Shown here one piece after another: positions 46,411 to 58,094 of a stretch of 64,000 nt of DNA. The number at the start of each line of letters is the position of its first letter. The stretch's first letter is position 1. Under the pieces are notes generated by a model that did no database searches, was not told the DNA's origin, and was given only the letters and a program-made list of their open reading frames with translations. The position numbers were made by a program, and so were the translations under genes. This DNA comes from Bimastos eiseni (Eukaryota; Annelida; Clitellata; Crassiclitellata; Lumbricidae), in assembly GCA_959347315.1 (NCBI GenBank), contig OY365806.1:50266842-50330841 (forward strand), given 5' to 3'.

Positions 46411-47202
46411 GTAAGCTTTTATGCTAAGGATTGATCTATTTATTTACTGATTATAATCATGATATTAGATACAAGGTAAGTTGTAATACTGCTAAAGACA
46501 AGTTGTGATGCAGGTATCATTGTGAGTTATGATATCATTGTATGATACTTATCTATGATACCAGTTTTTAAGGTAAGACAGGACAAAAGTTGAGCTGTCC
46601 TAGCCCAAGACCAAAATGGAGCTGGAAGACCAAGAAGAAACTCTTAATTTTCACTCCACCTATCGATTTTCCATTGAGCGTCTATGAAGAAGCTGGTTCC
46701 CATGACTTTGACAGGGCAATGTGAAAATGTCGAGTTCAGATTACGATTACAAGACTTTCCTAGTAAGACATACAGCGAAGTCTCATTGTGAGCCTCTGTA
46801 GAGATTTCTCAGAATCCTGGTCCAGATGTCAAAGGATGAGTTAGTGCAAACACAGCTGCCACAATTCATAGATTGTCTTTCTAATTGCCTCCCTCGTCGC
46901 TTGGCTGTGCATGAGTGCATGGCCCTTGCCAGTGGACAATTGTTCAGGCTCTTCTAACAGTTTCTCCTTTCAGCTAAGTGTCGGATCATTTGTCAAGTGA
47001 ACTGTGCCTCTAAGAGATTCTAGGAGGGTACCAGACATATATATTGTTAGCGTGTGTTGCTGTGTGTTGCTGCGTGTGTGGTAGGGAATGGATGATCGTG
47101 ATCCAGTGGGATGAGGATTGAGGAGAAATACTGAACATAGAGAATGTGATTAAATGGTCTGAACCCTGCATCTAAGCGCATCTAAACAGTAGAGACCAGA
47201 CA

Positions 47203-47228
47203 AGGAGGAGGAGGAGGAGGAGGAGGAC
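47203..47228. repeat. (GGA)n repeat
   Basis: Eight or nine GGA trinucleotides. Confidence 0.95.
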
Positions 47229-48959
47229 AAGAGCAGTCTACGACCCCTGTTGTCGTTCCCTTGGAACTTGTGGTCTTGTGGAGGCTAGATTAAGGCTGAC
47301 AACAGCCCACAGCCATGTCTCCTCAGCTTTGCATCCCCAGTGGTCTTTAGAATTGACTAATAATGCCTGCAAAATGATTTCGCTTTTATTTTCGATTGTC
47401 TTCTGCACCATTGTTGTCCGGTCATCCATCGTTCTATTGACAGCCGTGGGCGGCTCTTAAATTCCTGGATGTGCTGACCTTTTAGTGCACTGCCCCCTCT
47501 CTCTTCATTTGCTCCCCTCCATTCTCTTCTTCATTCCTGCTTCCCTCCCCCCTCAGCTCTGCACTTGCTGCACAGATATTTTACTTAGTGGTAAGATTGA
47601 TCAGGGCAGTTGGTCGGCACTGCACTATGACAAGAATCAGAGTTACTGTGCTGTTGAAGGACCGGGCAGTTTCAGCTAAGGATTGATATGATATGATGAT
47701 GTTTATGTGATTGTGTAATGAAATAATCACGAGAGAATGTGTTTGAGAATGTGATGATATTTTGCTCGTGTTGTACATAAAAACTGTCCTGCCACACTTT
47801 GGATGATGTTGGTTGTCATTAAAACTTCTTTTGATCAGCAAATTGTATGGTTCACTTTCTCCATTTTGCAATGTGGTGATGGAGCAGATTCTTGAATCAA
47901 AGCTGAAGACTCATTCGAGCGCTTTTGAGTAGGTATCTTGAACGAGTGCTCTATACTCTCTGAGCATTAATGAATGAATGATTGAATGAATGAATGAGTA
48001 TTACCATACATCTGGTTAAATTAATTCTCAGTATTTGTCACTGCAGACAAATTCTCACTATGCAGACTTTGCATAATTGCATGCTGTCTGATCTGCTGTG
48101 GTTGGTTGTTATATGATGTCATTTAAACCATATGATGACAAGATAGCAACGCTATATTATGATGGTGATTAAACTTATATATAAGATGCAGAGTCCTCAG
48201 ATTGCATTGTGATTGTGCATGAAGCTAGAATGAGATGAATATAAGTTAATATATTAGTTCTATTTTGAATTCATTTGTTGTTGCTGGTCATTGCAAAATG
48301 ATTGATTGAATGGGCTTTGTCAGTTGTAGTGATTGATTGCTAGTTTGGCCGAAGGGTCACTCTGATAATAGTCTAACAGAACCATGAACCAAATATAAAT
48401 ATGTAGATTGGATTATCAGCAGAGTAGCACGTGACAGAGTTGTGTAATAGCAGTCCTCTGTAGCTAACCCTTCAAGTGTTTGGTCATTTCTGCATAGATA
48501 TTAAATGGCTGTCTTCTAATTCTTGGCCTCTATTTGCTGCATGGTCAATGTACTCATTTCATGCACATGTTTCCTATTCGATGCTGTTAGAGCAGAAATC
48601 CTTAAATACTTTCTGTCCTTGGTTGAAATTGAACCTCTGAACTCTGAGTTGAAGCCCAGCTCAGTAACCTGCTTAGTTATTTGAACTTGTGAGTCGCCCT
48701 TGTAATGGTATGGGTGTGTAATGTCTCCATTGAAATTGTCATTTTTATTATTATTATTCTTGGTGGTGCACCCAACAAGGTCATCTCCTTGGAGGTCATA
48801 TTCATAAAACTTGGACCATAGGGTCATCGATTGGCTTCTGGATATTGTGGCAGGGAATATTTTATTGCCGCTGTTTAACCCCTTTAGCCGCGAACCGGAT
48901 TATATTCATCCTTAACAACTAACCATTATACCGCAAACTCGATTATAATCGTCTAATTG

Positions 48960-49193
48960 ATCATACATACATACGTACATATGTATGTACATGAATACAT
49001 ACATACATATATACATACATATATACATGCATACATACATGCATATACCTAAGTATACGTACATATACATACATATACACACATACATACCCATACATAC
49101 ATACATATACAATACATACATACATACTTACATACATACATACACTCACACACATATACATACAAATAAATACATATATATACAAATACCTAC

Positions 49194-49227
<34 letters not shown>

Positions 49228-49480
49228 GCCTACATAAATTATATACATATATGTATATATATATACACAAACTGTATATACTTATATATATACTTATATA
49301 TATACACATGTCTACATATATATGCATATATACATACATATATGCATACATACATGTCTACGTGCATATATACATATATATATATATATATACATATAAA
49401 TAAATTAATGAAATATATATGCATATATATACATATCTATACACATATATATACATATATAAATATATACTTATATGCAT
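48960..49480. repeat. ACAT/TATA compound microsatellite (~520 bp)
   Basis: Long run of ACATACATATATACATGC-type sequence, similar to the array at 31625 but richer in TATA. Long open frames on both strands (MYVCMY..., HTYIHI...) are artefacts. Confidence 0.95.
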
Positions 49481-50355
49481 TTATACATGGATTTATATAG
49501 CAAACCTAGGTTCCTTAATTCCTTTGCAATCAGATGAATTTTGCTGACCAAGGGTAGTCACCTTGCTACGAATGTCAGGTCATGTAAGTATCCAATGAGC
49601 AGATCTATGCTCAACTTTATCAGCACCGGTTGCAGTACAGGGCAGAACTCAAAAGTGGCTAAAGAGTCTTCTTACCAGGTACAAACTTTTGATCGATGAT
49701 GTTCGATCCATAATACGACAGTGGGTTGATGGAGTAGGCGGCTTCAGCCAATCGGTAGAGCTCTGAGTGGATGTCTCAAAGTCAAACCACTGCCTCTAGA
49801 AGAGAATCTCTGTGCAGCATTCAAGGTATTAAATCTAGCTTCACCAGAACTTGTCTTCAGACATTGTGGTCACCTGAACAGCTGCCTCAACTCCTCCCAC
49901 AATTACTACCCCAAGCTGTATGGGGAGCGAGTAGTTGAGATAGTCTAGGCGCAGTGTTTTGAATTAGTACCTGTTGTTGTCAGATGGTGCCTGGTGTTGT
50001 CTTCCACAATTGGTCTTATGCCTCTGTTCTTCTTGCCTAGGGCTAAAAGTTTTACCCATAGATTACCTCATTCATCTCTTCAGGTAGACCTTCTGTCAGA
50101 AGCAGATTGAAAAGGTTAATTATTATTAAGTAGAAACTGGTGGCCTGAGTTAAAGGTTCTTGTCCCTATCCTGCTGAACAATAAAGCCCCTGAATGCCAT
50201 TGCATTAAAGCACTGCCTACAAATGGAGAGTCGTTGAAAAAGGTGAGTTGTCTCTTGGGGGGTGGGTCTCCTGTTGCTTCTATTATTATTACCATTATTA
50301 TCAAAATGTGACTGAAATGCAGGATGAGTACATCGTTAATTTTTGATGTTTGAAG

Positions 50356-50509
50356 GTTGAAGGTCCATTTCCTGATAAGACAAAGACGATGTACTATGAA
50401 GGAAACCTAACAATAGTTCATCTGACAAAAGAAGATCAGGGAATGTATGAATGCATCGCTTCAAACATCGTCACTGGAGTTATAACGACGTCTCTTCTCA
50501 TCATTGAAC
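50356..50509 (+). CDS. tutl/IGSF9: Exon: C-terminal half of Ig-like domain 5, Turtle/IGSF9 family
   Basis: Acceptor GTTTGAAG|GTT (phase 0) and donor GAAC|GTAAAT (phase 1). The translation VEGPFPDKTK leads to GNLTIVHLTKEDQGMYECIA, with the second Cys of Ig5, then SNIVTGVITTSLLIIE. The 'ECxAxNxVT' motif is characteristic of Ig5 in IGSF9/Turtle. With the previous exon the domain totals 270 bp, the same size as the single-exon Ig2. The NLT site may be glycosylated. The terminal C joins TA of the next exon to give CTA (L). Confidence 0.93.
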
Positions 50510-53500
50510 GTAAATGCCTCCTTCATCCGTCATTTAGGGTTCTGCATTCAGTAGAGTGCTTGAAGACGTTTATCAGTAGAGGGGCATGTATGTTTGTATG
50601 TATGTATAATGTATGTATATGTGTATGTATATTTGGGGACAATTAATATAGCATGGTATTAAGCATTTTTAGCTTCTGTGATGTTAGCTGTACATACCAA
50701 AGACACAACTCCTTGTCACTTTGGAGTGCATCTAACGCAACTGCCGCTGGTTCCATAAGTGAAACTGCCACTGGTTCCATAAGTGAAACTGCCACTGGTT
50801 CCATAAGTGAAACTGCCACTGGTTCCATAAGTGAAACTGCCACTGGTTCTATAAGTGAAACTGCCACTGGTTCCATAAGTGACACATATTCTTGCAGTGA
50901 TACTACTTCATGCTGAAGAAAAGCAGGCAGTGATTGTGAAGTGCACATTAAATTATTAAGCCTTAGAGCACTGAATAAATTTCTCCCAGAGACATAATAC
51001 GAATTCCAACAGGTTGTTCCAATAAGACATGCTCAATCTGTGTCCATCAAATCTAATATAGCATCAGCTGCTTTGGTGCTGTGACATGTCGAGTTCCATA
51101 TTGAAATTACAAAAGTTAAGTTTCTAATTTATTTGTTCAGTATTTAAATATTTCATCAGTTCATGGATTTCTGGCTCCCATTTTCAAGGTAAACCTTGTG
51201 AGTGGTTTAAATGCTGAGCTGGCAAGGAATGAAGCCTACACACACAAATAGTCAAAAATAAAAATTTTTATTTCCACGATTTTTTCATAAACAATTAACA
51301 TTCTAAAAACGAAAATTTAAAATTTAAAGCCATATTAGTAGTTATTACAGGCACAAACGGTTATTTTGCTTATTTTTCGAAAATTGTAAGCTTCGCCTGC
51401 GGATGGTACTTCGTCCTAAGCTGAGCTTAGTAGCAATTTGTGATGACAAAAACGGAAGGCATAATAAAATTTGTCATCTTTCATAGATCTTGAGGATTAC
51501 GATGATCTAGAAATACTCTTTAGTGTCATAAATTTTGTTGAATGTGATAAATCATAATAATGGTCGCCATTTTGATTATTTGGGAATTGCCGACTTACAT
51601 CTAGGGTCAACCAGGAGTAACTTTATATCCAGCGTAAGGCGCAATATCCATCTCACCTATACCGACTTTACACGCTACTCTGGTGTAGGCCAGATTTATG
51701 TCAGGAGTAAGAGTTACACCCTGCTTATGCATATGCCTAGAGCCAGTAAGTTTGGAAATGAACAAGACCATGCACACTTCTTAGCTGACTTGCTTCTGTA
51801 GTCCACTGCTGATGACAGAAGTGGTCGTGTGTGCTGCATGTATTCGGCTGACTTGAATCAGCTGTTGCCTTATCTCAATGTGTAGGCAAATGTTGGTGGA
51901 TGTCATCAGGACACTGGGTGCTTTCATCAATGTTTACAGATTTGTTTATGTGCAGCTTACGATGGTTGGAAGAGTGTAATATGACACAATTAAGACACAA
52001 TCTCATTGTTTTATGAAATCTTAAATTCATGCATTATTACATAAATGCATGATATTGAATATTATATATGTGTGGAAATGTATATAGAAAATTTCTATAT
52101 AATCATGTATATATATATATATAGTCAGCATTACAGATAACCATTTTAACTTGCATACTTAATACTGATTGATTGATTGATCACATGGCTTGACTTCTGA
52201 TTTTGATGGCTGACCTGATTTGGACTTGACCTGATTTTGACCTGACCTGATTGTGATTTTTGACAACAGTATCAGTTAAATTGCTGCTTAGTGTTTCATT
52301 TTGATAATGGTGCAATTGAAGTCATAAGGATAGATAGGCATACATGCGTCGACCAGTTTTTGTAGATATTAATAACAATCCAGAAACTTCTTTTGTGTCC
52401 TAAGGGCATCAAAACTCACAATTATGCAGTCGGGGTCACTGCCATATTCCAGGGTCAGTGAGGTCATAGGTCAATAGGGAAATCGAATAAGGCACACACA
52501 AATCAGAACATGTATTTATTGCCTACAGGTCTAAGTGCATAATGTAAATCATTATTCTCTATGTATTTGTTTAAATATGTTAAAGTAATTATGTGTATTG
52601 TGTAGTCTTGTTTGTTAATTCCTATCTAAACACTTAATGTTGTGCCTTTTAAATGCTTCACAAGGCGTCTGCATTAGCTAAAATTATGTTTGAACTCATT
52701 TAGGAAAAGACATTTGTCAATGAGGAAATAATGCACAGACATTATTATAGCTAGATGAGCCACCACTGACCCAACACAAAGGAAGAGTTAAACCTAGAAA
52801 GTCGCATCCAGAGTTAACAGTTGCCATGACATTTAGAGTGTATGGAGCACGCCAATCCAAAGGCCTCCTGCTTCCCATTGCTGATTTCAAGATTTGCAGG
52901 TCATGGTTGGTGTAATTAGTTCTGTAGATCTGGAGCTGGATTATCCCTCTCAGAAACTGTACACCCTGGAAAGTGTGTACTTGTGTGTGTACATATACTT
53001 GTCCAATTTTGGAAAGACTGCAATGATAGGCAGCTGAATCATGTCAATAATCATGTGAGATCATATGCTGAATCAGCATATGTATCAAAACACCAATTCA
53101 GTAATTTAAGTAACAGTCAGAACATCTAGGATTATTGAACAATCCACATTGAGATGAACAATTTGCCAAAATGGCAGAGTCAGCAAGATATGAAGCAAAT
53201 GGCTGAAGACGTATTCTTCATTTGCATAGCACTGTATTTAATTCAAATGCCATCTGCTCAAACAGTCTGAATATACAAGTGCATGCAGAACGTGAATGTT
53301 AAAAAATAATAATAATGATGATAATAATGCAATTTCTTTTTGCATGACTGTCTGCCAAGCCAACATCTACAAAACATCCTGTCATCCAGAGCAATGTTCA
53401 TCTCACTTTTGTGATCCTGTAAGTAATGACTCAGGTCGGCAATGTTAGTGATGATAATAGTGATAATGACAGCAATAACAATGATAATAGTTAGAAGAAG

Positions 53501-53535
53501 AAAATGAGGATTAGTGTTATGTTGGATTGTTGTAG
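50510..53535 (+). other. Intron between Ig5 and FN3-1 (3.0 kb)
   Basis: Contains the 24-bp minisatellite at 50740. An 88-codon open frame at 51535-51801 has no recognisable domain. Degenerate GACCTGATT iterations lie at 52190-52260. Otherwise no recognisable content. Confidence 0.8.
50740..50890. repeat. 24-bp minisatellite (GGTTCCATAAGTGAAACTGC)
   Basis: Six tandem copies of a 24-bp unit, ACTGGTTCCATAAGTGAAACTGCC with minor variants. In frame it reads ETATGSIS (plus) or LMEPVAVS (minus), but no gene context supports translation. Confidence 0.95.
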
Positions 53536-53647
53536 TATATACTCTTCATGCCCCATACAACGTTACTGTTAGAACGACACACAATTCAGCAAAGGTTTCA
53601 TGGATGCCAGCCTATGATGGTGGCCACCTACAGCACTACGTTCTCTG
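53536..53647 (+). CDS. tutl/IGSF9: Exon: N-terminal part of fibronectin type III domain 1, with GC donor
   Basis: Acceptor GTTGTAG|TA (phase 1); it ends CTCTG|GCTAGT (phase 2). Translation: L-YTLHAPYNVTVRTTHNSA, KVSWMPAYDGGHLQHYVL and the first two bases of Trp. The HAPxxVxV start, SWxPxYDGG and Q-x-[FY]-x-V-W are FN3-1 landmarks of the IGSF9 family. The only in-frame join to the next exon (starting G-TAC-AAG) rebuilds TGG-TAC-AAG (WYK), as in IGSF9 proteins. That requires a GC dinucleotide at 53648-53649 as donor. Using the nearby GT at 53652 shifts the frame into TGA. The exon has no ATG and no long frame by itself. Confidence 0.88.
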
Positions 53648-54032
53648 GCTAGTACCTTTCTTACTATGGCTTTTGTAGGTCTTGAACGTGTCAAATATGT
53701 TTGCAATTGTAGTATACGATACTGTTAAATGTCTGATTACATCCACCCATCGATATCTATCAGTGGTCCAGTTAGTTGGAAACCCTGTTGCCTTATTGCA
53801 GTTTGAGACTGATTAAGTGTGTTTTCCATGGCTATGTGGTTACATTTGAATTTTAGTGGACCCATAAAACTTGTCCACTGCTTCTGTCAACATGGTAAAT
53901 CTCAGGATTTATGTATGTCGTATGTGACTGGAAAACCTTGAATCCAGTGATGCAACCACAGGGCAGGGTCTTTTGAATTGCTTATTTACTACGATTGAAG
54001 CAGGAATGTCTAAGTTGACGTTTTGATGCCAG
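53648..54032 (+). other. 385-bp GC-AG intron splitting FN3-1
   Basis: The shortest intron of the model. Donor G|GCTAGT, acceptor TTTTGATGCCAG|G. GC-AG introns are a known minor class (about 1% or less in most animals). No repeats were recognised inside it. Confidence 0.75.
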
Positions 54033-54211
54033 GTACAAGAAGAGTGAAAGCAACAAAGAAGACTGGATAACGTTACGCGTTGTTCCAGATGATGCTGTAT
54101 CGCTTACAGTGTACAACTTGTTGGCCGATACCTCTTATCAGTTCATGGTGCTCTCTCGAAATCGACTTGGTGAGGGACTGTTCAGCCAACCAGTTCACCA
54201 GTCCACAAAAG
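54033..54211 (+). CDS. tutl/IGSF9: Exon: C-terminal part of fibronectin type III domain 1
   Basis: Acceptor GATGCCAG|G (phase 2) and donor AAAG|GTCGTG (phase 1, a weak donor). Translation YKKSESNKEDWITLRVVPDD is followed by VYNLLADTSYQFMVLSRNRL and GEGLFSQPVHQSTK. This matches the 'HxWxSLxVPxxxxxxxVxxLxPxTxYQFSVLxxNKLGxGxFS' C-terminal FN3-1 region of IGSF9/Turtle, including the conserved Y-x-F and N-x-L-G-x-G motif. With the previous exon the domain is 291 bp. The last G plus AG of the next exon gives GAG (E). Confidence 0.92.
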
Positions 54212-55704
54212 GTCGTGTTTCTACTTACCTAATTGTGTCCTTGCAACCTTTTAATGTAATTAAAGTCTCTCATGCAGTTCTGAAATCATAAATGGTTGTG
54301 TTATTCCGAAATAGTGATATACGTGTATAGAAATGTATATGAGATGGAATTTCGAATATAGGTTTTGTTGTCTTTGAAGATGAAATAATGAGTATGCCAA
54401 TGATAATACAGCTACTAACAATAATAATAAATAAGGGCACCAACATTTCTTATCTAATGTGAACTTGAATAGCAATTAGTTTGCACAGAGTGGTGCTACT
54501 TAAGCGTAGATATGCCTATCTTACGTCCCACCCATGATGTTCTTGGTGGCTTTCTGTGGTCCCTGTTATATTTGCCCTATTAATCATTTTCCTCCTTGCA
54601 TATCCATCCCTAAATAGAGGAGAGCCTGCTTTTCATGTTCAAGTGTCATAAGCATCTTTGTCGTCATGGAAATAATTCTTACTATAATGGAGGTTGGCAT
54701 GGAAACGAGGTCTGTCGTAATGTGAATCCACGTGAAAGCAAGTTTGAGATGACATTTGATTGCACCAAATAAAATTTTATGTGAGGATTGGCATCACGAA
54801 ATTAGAGACATTATGGCAATAGAAGGAGATAAATTCTTTCCATAAGCATCTTGTCATAAACAACCTCTCTCTTGCCATTGTAACATATGCTTGAGTATAT
54901 GCCTTCCATCAAATTTTCCATTATTTTGTAAGGAACAGAATAACTGATAATAAGCACATATTTCCCCTTTTTATGGCACATGTGTTACATTGAAGTTGTA
55001 TCATGAATATGTTCTTAGACTCAGCAACATTTAGGGTATTGAGCAGCACTTTGCAAAGGTTCCTTTTAATTATCTATTTTCATTATTAATCAGATACTTA
55101 TATCATGCTAATTTATAAATTCACCTCAAGAACTGCTTCAGTGGTTTACAATAAGAGTTAGTCCCACATAGTTAGTGGAAGTGAATCCCAAGTTGCAGAC
55201 CAGTCTGTGAAAATTCATGAAAGTCAGAAGCCTAGCTTTAATAGTTTTATAGTTTGATAAATTCAGGTGGCCACTGGAAATCTAGATCAGAGGAAGCTGA
55301 TCTTCACCTAATGGAATTAAACACAAGTTAGCTTTGGTATTGATCATTGAGGTATCTTTATATAGGCTACAGGGACAGCAGTTTTTTGGACTCAAGCTCT
55401 AAAATGTAATCCATGTAATGATGAAGACATGTATGAACATGCAGTCCAGTTATGACTATACATAAATATGCCATCCTGCATTGCCTCTTATATACATTGG
55501 TGGCTTAACAACAGCTGGTTCAACCACTTCAGTGAACCTCACTCAGTCTTGCACTATTTATGGCTCTAGCTGCTTATTATATTCACCACTTGCTTAATAA
55601 CCTAGCAGTTTACCTCACAATTCATCTTCCCTCATCAGTCACCACTTACCTGACCACTTACATTACGTCCTCATCAGTTACCTGTTCTCAACACTTGCAT
55701 AATA

Positions 55705-55920
55705 TCACCATGGGGAGGCATGGAGCAATCGATAAGACACTGCAAGATGAGCAGTAGCAGTAGGAAGTGAGATCGATTCCTACTTACTCATAGGGTTGAC
55801 TAGTCCTTCCATTCACTTGGCGGTGGCATTTGGTTAAATCAAATGCAGGATTATGATGGTGTCTTGCATGGCTGCTATACAGTTAAATTCAACTCCTGTA
55901 ATGTCTAGTGATCATCCATT
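55705..55920 (+). mobile_element. tRNA-derived SINE copy 3
   Basis: The best-preserved copy: A box TGGAGCAATCGATAAGAC (55721) and B box AGATCGATTCC (55770) at tRNA-like spacing. The body follows (GGGTTGACTAGTCCTTCC, CACTTGGCGGTGGCATTTGG), then GCATGGCTGCTATACAGTTAAATTC...TCCTGTAATG shared with copy 2. It was presumably transcribed by pol III; mobilisation would depend on a LINE. Confidence 0.75.
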
Positions 55921-55975
55921 CCTACTGTACTTGTACTGCAGTCTGTCAGTTTGAATTGAATTTGAATAAATGAAG

Positions 55976-55996
55976 GTTTTTATTATTATTATTATT

Positions 55997-56027
<31 letters not shown>

Positions 56028-56030
56028 CTC
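55976..56030. repeat. (ATT)n(ATC)n microsatellite
   Basis: About six ATT followed by ten ATC trinucleotides. It lies just downstream of the SINE and may derive from its tail. Confidence 0.95.
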
Positions 56031-57815
56031 GCTTGACCTCGTTTACAATTACCTGCTGGACCACTGACTTTACACTCACAACTTACACGACCTTAGCACT
56101 TACATTACATCACCACTCACTCTGCTTTACTATTTACTTGAACAACCATTTACCTGACCTCACAGCTTACCATGCCTCACTGCTATTTAACCTAACCCTC
56201 TCACAACATCTCCTCATATTCAACTTATCTTGCCACTTATCTTGCTTCACCACTTGCCTCCTCATCACTCAAATTCTTAGATTATTATCTAACCACCGAT
56301 GTCTTAATGGCAGAAGTTGTTACTTATCTCTAGTTTTAGAAAATGTTATGTCTACAGAAGATCCTGAAGACATAGACTCAGACGGTAATCTACAATCTTT
56401 ACCTTTCTTGTCTATCAATCTATCTAACATCTTTTACTGCACAAAGCAGCATCAGTTTCTGGTTTCTTCAAGTGAATCCATGGCAAAAAATCCTAAACCA
56501 CTAAAAAAGATCACTCGAAATTAATTCAATAGCTTAGGAAAGGAAATCTGAGTTAAAGCTTCTGCAATAAGTTGGTAGTCACTTTTGTTTATGATTTATG
56601 CTTTTGTAATGTAAAGCCATGAAATTACTCTACCCCACACAAAAGGTGCGCCAGAGAGTCGATTTCTCATTATTTCATGCTGATTACACTAGTTCCATTT
56701 TTATCGATTGCCCTTTTATATACAATAGATTGTACTAGTTATATCATGATAAATTGCACTAGTTTCTGTTTGATAAACTGCACTATTCTCATTTTTATCG
56801 ATTTCTCCTTCCTATAGATCTATACCAAAGTTAAGAAAATGAAATCGCTAACACTACATACCCATGGCCACCTCGAGGCTGGTTCAAAAAAATGCTCTTC
56901 TCTTTCTTCTTATTCACATTTTTTTATGATAGATGATGATTGTTCAATTGCGATAGATAACACTGGTTTATTTGTGATCGATTGCTTGTTCAATCTCTGA
57001 TAGATTACACTGGTTCTGGTTCGGGAAACCAAATTCCTAGAACTGACGAAGACAGCTCAAAGCCAAGCATCTTAGGTGATTTATTGTCTGCTGTTAGTTT
57101 TCTCTCACGCAAATCATGACTTCTTTCCAGTCACAGAATGTGGTTTTCATTCAAGTGACAATATGTCACATTTGATAGATTGCTTATGAATAAGTGAACA
57201 CGGTGAAGGCAGATTTTGGCAGTGTGCAGGACGTTTCCAGAATTTTAAACAACAGTTTATCACGCCTTTATAATCACGGAGAAGTTTCTAGCAGCTCTGC
57301 ACTTCAGACACTTCCTAGATGTGTAAAGAAACCTGAGAAATAATAAAATTGTTCATGTTTTTATAAATATGCTTTTGTTAACTTACTGCATTGCTCAGAG
57401 TAAGGTATACAGTAGGGTATTAAATGAGGAATTGGCTTACAATCCACTGCTACCCTTCCTCGATAGTAGAGTAAGTGAGCAGTCAGTTACCTCCAAGTGC
57501 TACCACTGATAGTTGTAGTAAGTCCCTTCTTATAAGTGCTACACTTGATAGAGATGTGTAATAGTGACCTTACCACATACCTTGTGAGTACCCGGTACTA
57601 CTACCAATAGTCTCATATTACAAATAATGTTACAAATAATCATCTTAGAGTGGACCTTACCTTGGAGAACAGCCTTTAACAGAAGCATTAACCAATTGAT
57701 TGACCTACTATTAACAATCAGAAAAATACTTAATCATAAATCAATCAATCATAACAGAGACATGATTGTAACAAATGAATGGAAGGAACTGTGCTGTCGT
57801 CTTTTGTTGTTTCAG

Positions 57816-58094
57816 AGCCACAGCCAAATCCTCCTCTAAACATAACTGTCAGATTACAGAAAGACGGTTTGCACATCGCCTGGCTACCTCCGAAGTATTC
57901 GTCAGTACCTGTGCAATATTATATCATCCAATATCGAACCGTTGGTCAATGGGTTCCGCTAAATGGTCGTCACACGAAGACGTGGTATACGTGGGCGACA
58001 CCGTCTTTTGGCGCCGCATATCAGTTCCGGGTCATCAGCTATGGGTACAGCTCACACAGCGAATCCAGTCCAGTTGTAACAATACACACCGGTG
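57816..58094 (+). CDS. tutl/IGSF9: Exon: fibronectin type III domain 2, Turtle/IGSF9 family
   Basis: Acceptor TTGTTTCAG|AG and donor GGTG|GTTAGT are both phase 1, for a 93-codon module. Translation: E-PQPNPPLNITVRLQKDGLHIA, then WLPPKYSSVPVQYYIIQYR, QWVPL and AAYQFRVISYGYSSHSES. The FN3 landmarks (PP..V, core W in AWLPP, Y-x-I-x-Y-R, Y-x-F-R-V) are present, and 'SWLPP' with 'P-[IV]-x-x-Y-I' resembles FN3-2 of IGSF9/Turtle. NIT is a potential glycosylation site. Its last base G joins CC of the next exon to give GCC (A). Confidence 0.93.

Larger units (their letters stand above)
46411..50355 (+). other. Intron within Ig5 (3.9 kb)
   Basis: Contains a GGA repeat (47203-47228) and a large ACAT/TA microsatellite (48960-49480). 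Positions 46450-47200, 47230-48950 and 49500-50350 show nothing I can name. Confidence 0.8.
54212..57815 (+). other. Intron between FN3-1 and FN3-2 (3.6 kb)
   Basis: Contains SINE copy 3 and an ATT/ATC microsatellite. A 184-codon open frame at 55970-56524 starts in the microsatellite and has no recognisable domain. The rest shows nothing I recognise. Confidence 0.8.

Noticed and set aside
51535..51801. 88-codon plus-strand frame
   Set aside because: No recognisable domain, no good splice sites at its ends in a phase compatible with the gene, and it lies mid-intron.
53652..53653. GT donor four bases after the proposed GC donor
   Set aside because: Using it gives TGG-CTA and then a frame that hits TGA within five codons of the next exon and destroys the conserved FN3-1 motif.
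55970..56524. 184-codon plus-strand frame
   Set aside because: Begins within an ATT/ATC microsatellite; the rest is T/L/S-rich and matches no family I know.
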